Below are positions 43,438-50,395 of a stretch of 64,000 nucleotides of DNA, one piece after another (position 1 is the first letter of the stretch; the number at the start of each line of letters is the position of its first letter). Both the position numbers and the translations under genes were made by a program. The DNA lies in contig NZ_JAAARM010000028.1 in NCBI RefSeq assembly GCF_009908285.1, positions 22,921-86,920 of the forward strand, in the 5' to 3' direction. The stretch is from Pseudomonas sp. Fl4BN1. Lineage in GTDB: Bacteria > Pseudomonadota > Gammaproteobacteria > Pseudomonadales > Pseudomonadaceae. A model generated the notes under the pieces. It did not search any database and was not told where the DNA came from. It saw nothing but the letters and a program-made list of their open reading frames with translations.

Positions 43438-43692
43438 ATGCTTGAAGCGCTGGAGAGTGGGTTGGATGAGCCGTTGTCCTGCCTGTTGCGGGCGGGGGCG
43501 GACATTGAGTCGGTTCGCGATGTTCTTGTGTCGTACCGGGACAAGGGCTTTGCCGCAGAGGCCGTATACAACTACCTGGCATCGCTCAGGCTTGGCGCAT
43601 CGCAAGTGCTCGAAGACCGAGTTCTGGAAGCCATGGATATCGCCTCAGGCTATTGCTCCGAAGGCGCCAGGGTGTGGGACCTCGCGCAATGA
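43438..43692 (+). CDS. Unknown small acidic protein, first gene of a coupled pair
   Basis: An 84-residue acidic protein (ESGLDEPLSCLLRAGADIE ... EDRVLEAMDIASGYCSEGARVWD). I do not recognise the family with certainty; the EDRVLEAMDIASGYC segment recalls small immunity-like proteins. The stop overlaps the next start (ATGA), so the two are translationally coupled. GC is lower than in neighbours. There is no toxin gene beside it. Confidence 0.6.
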   Translation: MLEALESGLDEPLSCLLRAGADIESVRDVLVSYRDKGFAAEAVYNYLASLRLGASQVLEDRVLEAMDIASGYCSEGARVWDLAQ

Positions 43693-44114
43693 CCGTGCCA
43701 GATACTGACCAGCCATTGGCCGGGTGTTCCCTCAGGCAACTGCAGTTGTACGCAGCGGCATGCCTGGCGGCTTACTGCGAACGAAAAGGCATTGGCCACC
43801 CGTCTGTTGATGACTTGCTAAAGCACCTGGAGGGCTACCCGGAAAAGGGCAGTTTACTGGCGTGGGAGAGAGCCGGGGCGCTGCTGGCATTGAATGGTCG
43901 CGGAGATGATTGGCCCCAGGAGCTTGCCGCTTTGATCGCGCCTGAAGAGGTCGAGGCATTCGCCTGCATCGTTGATAGCGCGGTTGAGGTGGGAATTGTT
44001 GAGCTGTATGGCGACTCAACAGATTTGCCCCTGACCTTTGTGCGCAAGATCACTTCCCTGCTGCGTCGCAACGCTATCGAATTGCCTGATCCGCCAGGGA
44101 TAACGGCAATTTAG
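43689..44114 (+). CDS. Unknown protein, second gene of a coupled pair
   Basis: A 141-residue soluble protein, acidic, with an N-terminal cysteine-containing helix (LRQLQLYAAACLAAYCERKG) and a C-terminal half DSAVEVGIVELYGDSTDLPL. ATG 43689 overlaps the stop of the preceding gene. No family recognised. The pair could be an orphan immunity/partner module, but this is inference from size and coupling only. Confidence 0.6.
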   Translation: MTVPDTDQPLAGCSLRQLQLYAAACLAAYCERKGIGHPSVDDLLKHLEGYPEKGSLLAWERAGALLALNGRGDDWPQELAALIAPEEVEAFACIVDSAVEVGIVELYGDSTDLPLTFVRKITSLLRRNAIELPDPPGITAI

Positions 44115-44155
44115 CCAGCCACTGCAGCAGTGGCACCCTTGCATTCGCCGGCATG

Positions 44156-44186
44156 AAAAAAGCCCTGTGCCGTGGGCACAGGGCTT
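44156..44186 (-). terminator. Terminator of yebG
   Basis: Arms AGCCCTGTGC (44161-44170) and GCACAGGGCT (44176-44185). On the minus strand it is followed by TTTTTTC, 18 bases after the yebG stop. Confidence 0.85.
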
Positions 44187-44204
44187 ATTCAATTTGCGTG
44201 AAGC

Positions 44205-44546
44205 CTATTTCGCAGCCTTGGCCGCTTTTGCCGGTTTGGCCGGCGCCTCGACTTCGGCGGGTTGCTGCGCTTCAACAGCCTCCACTGCGGGAGCGGGGGC
44301 ACTGAGCAACTCGGACAACGCATCCGGCTGGCTCTTGAATGCCTTGGCGAACACATCGCGGTTTTTCGCCATGTAGATCCCGGCTTCTTCCACCTGCTGC
44401 TCGCTCAGCGACGGCACGGCTTTTTGCAACACTTCGGCGAGCAACTCAGCCAGTTCGAGCATTTTGTCATGACGATCAGCTTCGGCTTTATCCATGAACA
44501 AGCGCTCCAGATCTCGGCTGCTGCGGTATACCACTTCGACGGCCAT
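44205..44546 (-). CDS. yebG: SOS-inducible protein YebG family
   Basis: A 113-residue protein. The N-terminus MAVEVVYRSSRDLERLFMDKAEADRHDKMLELAELL follows the YebG pattern MAVEVKYV...KKEADAYDKMLDTADLL. The C-terminal tail is alanine/lysine/proline-rich (PAKPAKAAKAAK), longer than in E. coli. Function is unknown but the gene is a classic LexA target. A perfect LexA box sits 45 bases upstream of the start. Confidence 0.87.
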   Translation of the reverse strand: MAVEVVYRSSRDLERLFMDKAEADRHDKMLELAELLAEVLQKAVPSLSEQQVEEAGIYMAKNRDVFAKAFKSQPDALSELLSAPAPAVEAVEAQQPAEVEAPAKPAKAAKAAK

Positions 44547-44590
44547 TCACCACCTCACATGCCTTCACGATAATGGGTCTGTATAAATAC

Positions 44591-44606
44591 TGTATCTATA
44601 TACAGG
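44591..44606 (-). promoter_or_regulatory. LexA (SOS) box of yebG
   Basis: CTGTATCTATATACAG matches the CTG-N10-CAG consensus exactly, with the AT-rich centre typical of strong LexA sites. It lies 45 bases upstream of the yebG ATG. Confidence 0.92.
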
Positions 44607-44819
44607 TCGAGAGAATAGGCGAAACCCTTTCCCTTGGATAGTGGCTTTTTAATGTAGACGGAAATTTTTTCTATGTGGCCGAGGTCACATCATGCCAACG
44701 TGCCTCATCGCATCCAGCCAGCCTCTCACCAACGGGCTCCTGGCCTTTTTTCTGCATGCAGAACAACCGTCACGTCCGATCCGCATCATCCGGTCGAAAC
44801 GACCTAAGGAAGAACCACC

Positions 44820-45320
44820 GTGAAAATCAATTGGGCCGAGAACCTGCGACAGAACGTCCATCAATTGGCCGAGTCCCTGGGTAACCTGTTCGTCGAGACA
44901 TTCCATTACCTGGCACTGTTCGCCATTGGCGCGGTAACCGCTTGGGCTGCGGTGATGGAATTTTTACAGATGATCGAGGCGGGCCACATCAAGATCGACG
45001 ACATCCTGCTGCTGTTCATCTACCTGGAATTGGGGGCGATGGTCGGCATCTACTTCAAGACCAACCACATGCCGGTGCGCTTTCTGATCTACGTGGCGAT
45101 CACTGCGCTGACCCGGTTGCTGATCTCCAACGTCTCCCACCACAACCCGCCGGATATCGGGATCATCTACCTGTGTGGCGGGATCCTGCTGCTGGCCTTC
45201 GCGATCCTGGTGGTGCGCTACGCCTCGTCGCAATTCCCTTCGGTGAAGATCCAGCACCCGCAGCGCAAGATCGGTGCGGGCTCCGGCGAGCATCCGGAAG
45301 TGGAAAAGGGCGAGCTTTAA
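44820..45320 (+). CDS. psiE: Phosphate-starvation-inducible PsiE family membrane protein
   Basis: A 166-residue protein with four hydrophobic segments (about residues 24-48, 58-80, 86-106, 115-135) and the PsiE signature IDDILLLFIYLELGAMVGIYFKTNHMPVRFLIYVAITALTRLLI. GTG start at 44820 after AAGGAAGAAC. Role unknown despite the name. I found no convincing PHO box in the 270 bases upstream. Confidence 0.88.
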   Translation: MKINWAENLRQNVHQLAESLGNLFVETFHYLALFAIGAVTAWAAVMEFLQMIEAGHIKIDDILLLFIYLELGAMVGIYFKTNHMPVRFLIYVAITALTRLLISNVSHHNPPDIGIIYLCGGILLLAFAILVVRYASSQFPSVKIQHPQRKIGAGSGEHPEVEKGEL

Positions 45321-45634
45321 CACCTCAGGGCGAGGGGCGCGGGTGCCTGGCCTGCGGGGGGCGGCAGCTTGAAGCTGTCGCCGTTGGTCATGGCTTCGAG
45401 GATGGCCACGGCGCTGTGTCCCTGCTCGATGGCGATGCCGAATTGAATGCTTTGCACCAGGCGCTTGATCCGCTGCGGGTCATTGCGCTGGGCCGCACTG
45501 ATCATGCGCTTGGCCACTACCCGGCCGGCTTGGGACAGGGTCAGCATGATGCTGCCGTCCAGGCCCTGGATGCTCAGGTTGACCTGATAGTCCGGGGTGA
45601 AAGTGTCGGTAATCAGTTGAAAAGGGCTGTCCAT
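45317..45634 (-). CDS. DUF3509 family small protein
   Basis: A 105-residue protein with the Pseudomonas-specific DUF3509 pattern (MDSPFQLITDTFTPDYQVNLSI ... GRVVAKRMISAAQRNDPQRIKRLVQSI). Function unknown. Its 3' end overlaps the psiE stop by four bases in a convergent arrangement. Confidence 0.85.
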   Translation of the reverse strand: MDSPFQLITDTFTPDYQVNLSIQGLDGSIMLTLSQAGRVVAKRMISAAQRNDPQRIKRLVQSIQFGIAIEQGHSAVAILEAMTNGDSFKLPPPAGQAPAPLALRC

Positions 45635-45807
45635 GGTGCGTCACCACTTGATTGGATCGTGCAGTCATTGACTGGCAAGGCGTGGAATTAGTTCGCGATT
45701 CCAGACCACTGGCCGGTCGTTCGCCGAGGGTTGCCAACGTCCATATTCCTCAAGTGCGATAAAGCAAAGGACATGCCGGGAAACTCGCCGAGCAATGATT
45801 GCGGGCA

Positions 45808-45840
45808 CAAAAAAGCGGACCATCAGGTCCGCTTTTTTTA
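45808..45840. terminator. Bidirectional terminator
   Basis: Arms AAAGCGGACC (45812-45821) and GGTCCGCTTT (45826-45835) with flanking A-run and T-run, so it works in both directions. It ends the serine transporter gene on the minus strand. Confidence 0.88.
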
Positions 45841-45852
45841 TCCCGGTCCGTT

Positions 45853-47154
45853 TCAGGGCAGGAACGAGTAAATGATCGCTGACAGTGCGATCAGGCCGAT
45901 CAGCACCACGAACAGGTTCGACAGCTGGCCCGAATACTGGCGCAGTGAAGGCACCCGCTGGATCGCGTACATCGGCATCAGGAACAGCAGGCAGGCAATC
46001 ACCGGCCCGCCCAGGGTTTCGATCATGCCCAGGATGCTAGGGTTGAACGTGGCCACTGCCCAACAGGCGAGGACCATGAACAGAGCGGTGATCTTCTCCA
46101 GGCGGCCGGCCGACAGGGAGCGACCGCGGCCGCGCAGGCTTTTCACGATCAGCCCCTGGAAGCCTTCGCTGGCGCCGATGTAGTGGCCGAGGAACGACTT
46201 GGTGATGGCCACCAGGGCGATCAGCGGTGCGGCATAGGCGATGACCGGGGTCTGGAAGTGATTGGCCAGGTACGACAGGATCGAGATGTTCTGTGCCTTG
46301 GCTGCCATCAGGTCCGCTGGCGACAAGGCCAGCACGCAACTGAAGCAGAAGAACATCACCGTCAACACCATCATGCCGTGGGCCATGGCCAGGATGCCGC
46401 TGCTCTTGCGCTCGGCCTGGGCGCCGTACTCACGCTTCTGATCCACCGCGAAGGCCGAGATGATCGGCGAGTGGTTGAAGGAAAACACCATCACTGGAAT
46501 CGCCAGCCACAGGGTCTTGAAGAACAGCGACAGGGACATGCCTTCGCTGGCCGAGGCGAAGAACGCGCCGTTCCAGTTGGGGATCAGGCTCAGGGCCAGC
46601 AACAGCAACGCGGCCACGAAGGGATAGACCAACAGGCTCATGGCCTTGACGATGAAGCCCTGGCCGCAGCGCACAATGGCCATCAGGCCGAGGATCAGCA
46701 GCAGCGACAGCAGCGCCCGAGGGGGCGGGGTCATGTGCAACTGGTGCTCCATGAAGCTGCCCAGGGTGTTGGTCAGGGCCACGCTGTACACCAGCAGGAT
46801 CGGGAAGATGGCGAAGAAGTAGAGCAGGGTGATCAGCTTGCCGGCGCCGACCCCGAAATGTTCTTCCACCACCTCGGTGATGTTCCCGGAACGTCCCGAG
46901 AGCACGAAGCGGGTCAGGCCGCGGTGCGCGAAGAAGGTCATGGGGAAGGCCAGCAGCGCCAGCACGATCAATGGCCAGAAACCACCGACCCCGGCGTTGA
47001 TCGGCAGGAACAGGGTGCCGGCGCCGATGGCGGTGCCATACAGGCCGAGCATCCAGGTGGTGTCGTGCTTGCTCCAACCTTTTTCGGCCGTTGCGGTGTC
47101 GCGGTGTGTCGCTACAGCAGGGTTTTCGACAGCAGGTGTAGGTACATCGGTCAT
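45853..47154 (-). CDS. HAAAP family serine/threonine:H+ symporter (SdaC-like)
   Basis: A 433-residue inner-membrane transporter with 11 predicted TM helices. It opens WMLGLYGTAIGAGTLFLPINAGVGGFWPL, the HAAAP/SdaC motif, and continues FPMTFFAHRGLTRFVLSG. ATG 47154 has GAGGCG upstream; the start at 47190 adds 12 polar residues. It lies 63 bases downstream of sdaA on the same strand, so uptake and deamination of serine are co-expressed. Confidence 0.9.
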   Translation of the reverse strand: MTDVPTPAVENPAVATHRDTATAEKGWSKHDTTWMLGLYGTAIGAGTLFLPINAGVGGFWPLIVLALLAFPMTFFAHRGLTRFVLSGRSGNITEVVEEHFGVGAGKLITLLYFFAIFPILLVYSVALTNTLGSFMEHQLHMTPPPRALLSLLLILGLMAIVRCGQGFIVKAMSLLVYPFVAALLLLALSLIPNWNGAFFASASEGMSLSLFFKTLWLAIPVMVFSFNHSPIISAFAVDQKREYGAQAERKSSGILAMAHGMMVLTVMFFCFSCVLALSPADLMAAKAQNISILSYLANHFQTPVIAYAAPLIALVAITKSFLGHYIGASEGFQGLIVKSLRGRGRSLSAGRLEKITALFMVLACWAVATFNPSILGMIETLGGPVIACLLFLMPMYAIQRVPSLRQYSGQLSNLFVVLIGLIALSAIIYSFLP

Positions 47155-47217
47155 CGGTATCGCCTCGTTATTATTCTTGCTCGGGCTCACGTGGTTCGGA
47201 CGGTCAGGGAAGGCTCC

Positions 47218-48594
47218 TCAGCATTCCACCCAGCTCACTGCCAGGCCGCCCCGTGAAGTCTCTTTGTATTTGTCGTGCATGTCGGCGCCGGTGTCGCGCA
47301 TGGTGCGGATCACCCGGTCCAGGGAAATGAAGTGCTGGCCGTTGCCGCGCAGGGCCATCTGGGTGGCGTTGATCGCCTTCACCGCGGCAATCGCATTGCG
47401 CTCGATGCAGGGCACCTGCACCAGCCCGCCAACGGGGTCGCAGGTCAGGCCGAGGTTGTGCTCCAGGCCGATTTCAGCGGCGTTCTCCAGTTGCTCGGGG
47501 GTGGCCCCGAGAACTTCCGCCAGGCCGGCGGCGGCCATGGCGCAAGCCGAGCCCACTTCGCCCTGGCAACCGACTTCGGCGCCAGAGATGGAGGCGTTTT
47601 TCTTGCACAGGATGCCCACCGCGGCGGCTCCTAGAAAGAACGCCACGACATCGTCGTCAGAGGCCTGGGGATTGAATTTCATGTAGTAGTGCAGCACCGC
47701 CGGGATGATTCCCGCCGCGCCGTTGGTGGGGGCGGTGACCATGCGTCCGCCGGCGGCGTTTTCCTCGTTCACCGCCAGGGCGAACAGGTTGACCCACTCC
47801 ATGGCAGAGAGTGTCGAGGTGATGACGTTGGGCTTGCCGATTTCCAGCAGGCTGCGGTGCAGTTTGGCTGCGCGCCGAGGCACGCCCAGGCCTCCGGGCA
47901 GGGTGCCTTCGTGGTGCAGGCCTTGCTCGACGCATTCGCGCATCACCGACCAGATATGCAGCAGGCCGCTACGGATCTCAGCGTCACTGCGCCAGGCTCG
48001 TTCGTTGGCCATCATCAGTTCGCCGACCCGCAGCTTGTGCTGCTTGCACAACGCCAGCAGTTGCGCGGCGCTGTTGAAGTCATAGGGCAATTCGACACTG
48101 GCGCCGGCCTCGGTCCCGGCCTCGACCTGGGCCGCCTCGATAATGAAACCGCCGCCCACCGAGTAGTAGGTCTGCTCGAACAGCTGGGTGTTTTCGTCAA
48201 AGGCCGTCAGCGACATGGCATTGGGGTGGTAGGGCAGGCTTTCGTCCAGTAACAGCAAGTCCTGGTACCAGTCGAAGGCAATGGCAGTACGGCCACCCAG
48301 CAGCAACTCGCCACTGTCGCGCAACTGCTGGATCCGCGGATCGATGCTGGTAGGGTCGATGCTGTCCGGCCATTCACCCATCAAGCCCATGACGCTGGCG
48401 CGGTCGGTGGCGTGACCGATACCGGTGGCGGACAGGGAGCCGTAGAGACGGATCTGCACACGCCGCACCTGTTGCTCCAGGCCTTGCTCGAAGAGCGCCT
48501 GGACGAACGTCGCGGCCGCCCGCATCGGGCCCACGGTGTGGGAACTGGAGGGGCCGATACCGACTTTGAAGAGATCGAAAACACTGATAGCCAT
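47218..48594 (-). CDS. sdaA: L-serine ammonia-lyase (single-chain, Fe-S)
   Basis: A 458-residue enzyme that converts L-serine to pyruvate and ammonia. N-terminal beta domain starts FDLFKVGIGPSSSHTVGPMRAA. The [4Fe-4S] cysteines are visible in GAEVGCQGEVGSACAMAAAG and LGLTCDPVGGLVQVPCIERN. First gene of the sdaA-transporter operon; divergent from a LysR regulator. Confidence 0.96.
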   Translation of the reverse strand: MAISVFDLFKVGIGPSSSHTVGPMRAAATFVQALFEQGLEQQVRRVQIRLYGSLSATGIGHATDRASVMGLMGEWPDSIDPTSIDPRIQQLRDSGELLLGGRTAIAFDWYQDLLLLDESLPYHPNAMSLTAFDENTQLFEQTYYSVGGGFIIEAAQVEAGTEAGASVELPYDFNSAAQLLALCKQHKLRVGELMMANERAWRSDAEIRSGLLHIWSVMRECVEQGLHHEGTLPGGLGVPRRAAKLHRSLLEIGKPNVITSTLSAMEWVNLFALAVNEENAAGGRMVTAPTNGAAGIIPAVLHYYMKFNPQASDDDVVAFFLGAAAVGILCKKNASISGAEVGCQGEVGSACAMAAAGLAEVLGATPEQLENAAEIGLEHNLGLTCDPVGGLVQVPCIERNAIAAVKAINATQMALRGNGQHFISLDRVIRTMRDTGADMHDKYKETSRGGLAVSWVEC

Positions 48595-48676
48595 GCTAAA
48601 GCCTTACAAGCAATGGAAGGTAGATCGCTGCCATTTTTTGTAGGCCAAGCGCAATGTCGGCGATACTGCCCGCCTG

Positions 48677-48690
48677 GGTCAGCACTGACC
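48677..48690. promoter_or_regulatory. Palindrome in the sdaA/LysR divergent promoter region
   Basis: GGTCAG-CA-CTGACC (48677-48690), perfect 6-base arms, lies 39 bases before the LysR ATG and 83 bases upstream of sdaA. It is a candidate operator for the LysR protein, though it does not show a textbook T-N11-A box. Confidence 0.5.
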
Positions 48691-48729
48691 AACGAAACTT
48701 CCTAAGAGATCCTTTAGCAGGACTAAACG

Positions 48730-49677
48730 ATGAGCCGTCAGTTTCATGCCCAGACCTATGTCTGGCTGCATGTGTTTTCCTGTGCCGCGCGGCACCTGTC
48801 CTTTACCCGCTGCGCGGAGGAACTGCACATCACTCCCGGGGCGGTCAGCCAGCAGATCCGCCAGTTGGAAGAACGCCTGGGTTTCCGCCTGTTTCACCGC
48901 CGGGCCCGAGGCGTCGAACTGAGTGCCGAGGGCCAGCGCCTGGCCCTGACCGTGAGCGAGGCCTACGGCAGTATCGATGCCGAATTGCGCCGCCTGGACG
49001 CCGGAATGATCGGCGGTACGCTGCGCCTGCGTTCGATTCCTTCGTTCCTCGGCAAGTGGCTGACCCCACGCCTGCCGCGCCTGCAGCAGCGTTACCCGGA
49101 AATCCAACTGCGCCTGGTGGCGGAGGACAGCAGCGTGGCCCTGCACGAAGGCGACTTCGACCTGGCCATCGACCTGAACGACGGCAGCTATCCCGGCCTG
49201 CAATCCACTGCGTTGCTGGATGAGCAGATTTTCCCAGTGTGCGCACCGAGCCTGCTGCGGGGCCGGCCGCCGCTGCACGGTCCGGTCGACCTGCTGCATT
49301 TCCCGTTGCTGCATGACATCACCGCCTGGCGCGGCAGCTACGAGTACGCCGAGTGGGAGTTCTACCTGAATGCCATTGGCTTTGAAGGCGCGGATGTGCG
49401 CCGTGGCCACACCTTCAACCGCAACCACCTGACCATCGAGGCGGCGATCGCTGGCATGGGGGTGGCAATTGCCCGGCGGACCCTGCTCAACGACGAGCTG
49501 GAGCGTGGCACCTTGATCGTGCCCTTTGGCCTCGCGGTGCCCAATCACAAGCGCTATGTATTGCTCTATGCACCAGGCGCGCTGAATCACCCGGGCGTGC
49601 GCGCGGTGCATGACTGGCTGGTGGAGGAGGCGGCGATTTTTCGCGGCCTGCACCCTCTGGGAGAGGGGCAATTGTGA
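48730..49677 (+). CDS. LysR-family regulator (GcvA/DsdC-like) of serine genes
   Basis: A 315-residue LTTR whose HTH spans residues 13-72 (WLHVFSCAARHLSFTRCAEELHITPGAVSQQIRQLEERLG). The GcvA-type start and LRLRSIPSFLGKWLTPRLPRLQQRYPEIQLRL effector-domain entry are clear. It is divergent from sdaA and the serine transporter, so it probably responds to serine or a related amino acid. Confidence 0.88.
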   Translation: MSRQFHAQTYVWLHVFSCAARHLSFTRCAEELHITPGAVSQQIRQLEERLGFRLFHRRARGVELSAEGQRLALTVSEAYGSIDAELRRLDAGMIGGTLRLRSIPSFLGKWLTPRLPRLQQRYPEIQLRLVAEDSSVALHEGDFDLAIDLNDGSYPGLQSTALLDEQIFPVCAPSLLRGRPPLHGPVDLLHFPLLHDITAWRGSYEYAEWEFYLNAIGFEGADVRRGHTFNRNHLTIEAAIAGMGVAIARRTLLNDELERGTLIVPFGLAVPNHKRYVLLYAPGALNHPGVRAVHDWLVEEAAIFRGLHPLGEGQL

Positions 49678-49890
49678 GCGCTTGCGACTGCAGCCTGAGC
49701 CGAGCTAACTCCCGACATTAACAGCGCTATTGCAGTTTGTCCGGGTTTATTTGCGTATGAATATTTATCTTTTTTCAGGGCTTGAAATGTTCGTCGCGGT
49801 GCCTAATTGTGTAATCAAGAGGTCACGAAATGCAGGTTCAAGTGCATTGCCTTGACCCTCTTACGAGCAAGCTGAAATAAGGGAAGAACT

Positions 49891-50298
49891 ATGCAAATCC
49901 AAGTCCATAGCGATAACCATATTCAAAGCAGCCTTCGGTTGGAGGAGTGGGTGCGCAGCACCGTTGAAAGCACGCTCGAACGCTACGAAGAAGACCTCAC
50001 CCGGGTAGTGGTCCACCTGCGGGACGAGAACGGCGGAAAGTCAGGTCCGGACGATATGCGCTGCCAGCTGGAAGCCCGTCCGAAAGGTCACCAACCCATT
50101 TCCGTGACCCACAAGGCCGACACACTGGAACAGGCCATCGACGGCGCCACCGTCAAGCTGGAAAGTGCTTTGGAACACATGTTCGGCAAACTGCGCGGCA
50201 AACGTGCGGCGGCCGTGCCCAGCACCGATGGCAGCGAGGCTGATGCCTTGCTCGAAGAAGAATTCCTGGAAAACCAACAGGCCGCGCTCAATAGTTGA
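49891..50298 (+). CDS. HPF/RaiA-like ribosome-associated protein
   Basis: A 135-residue protein with an S30AE-like fold: MQIQVHSDNHIQSSLRLEEWVRSTVESTLERYEEDLTRVVVHLRDENG, then PISVTHKADTLEQAIDGATVKLESALEHMFGKL. The basic/acidic tail after residue 105 is not typical of HPF. It may dampen translation in stationary phase or stress. AAGGGAAGAACT precedes ATG 49891. Single gene with its own terminator. Confidence 0.83.
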   Translation: MQIQVHSDNHIQSSLRLEEWVRSTVESTLERYEEDLTRVVVHLRDENGGKSGPDDMRCQLEARPKGHQPISVTHKADTLEQAIDGATVKLESALEHMFGKLRGKRAAAVPSTDGSEADALLEEEFLENQQAALNS

Positions 50299-50321
50299 CG
50301 GCTGAGTTTTACCCCCCACCG

Positions 50322-50347
50322 ACGGGCCTGCATTGCAGGCCCGTTTT
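50322..50347 (+). terminator. Terminator of the HPF-like gene
   Basis: Arms ACGGGCCTGC (50322-50331) and GCAGGCCCGT (50335-50344) with an ATT loop and TTTT. Confidence 0.88.
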
Positions 50348-50395
50348 CGTTTGCGCTGCCAACGCCGGCCAGCCGGCGCAGGTCATGGTCGCTGG

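Noticed and set aside
44640..44819. PHO box before psiE
   Set aside because: ACCGTCACGTCCGATC is the nearest match, but the two half-sites do not fit the 11-base spacing well.
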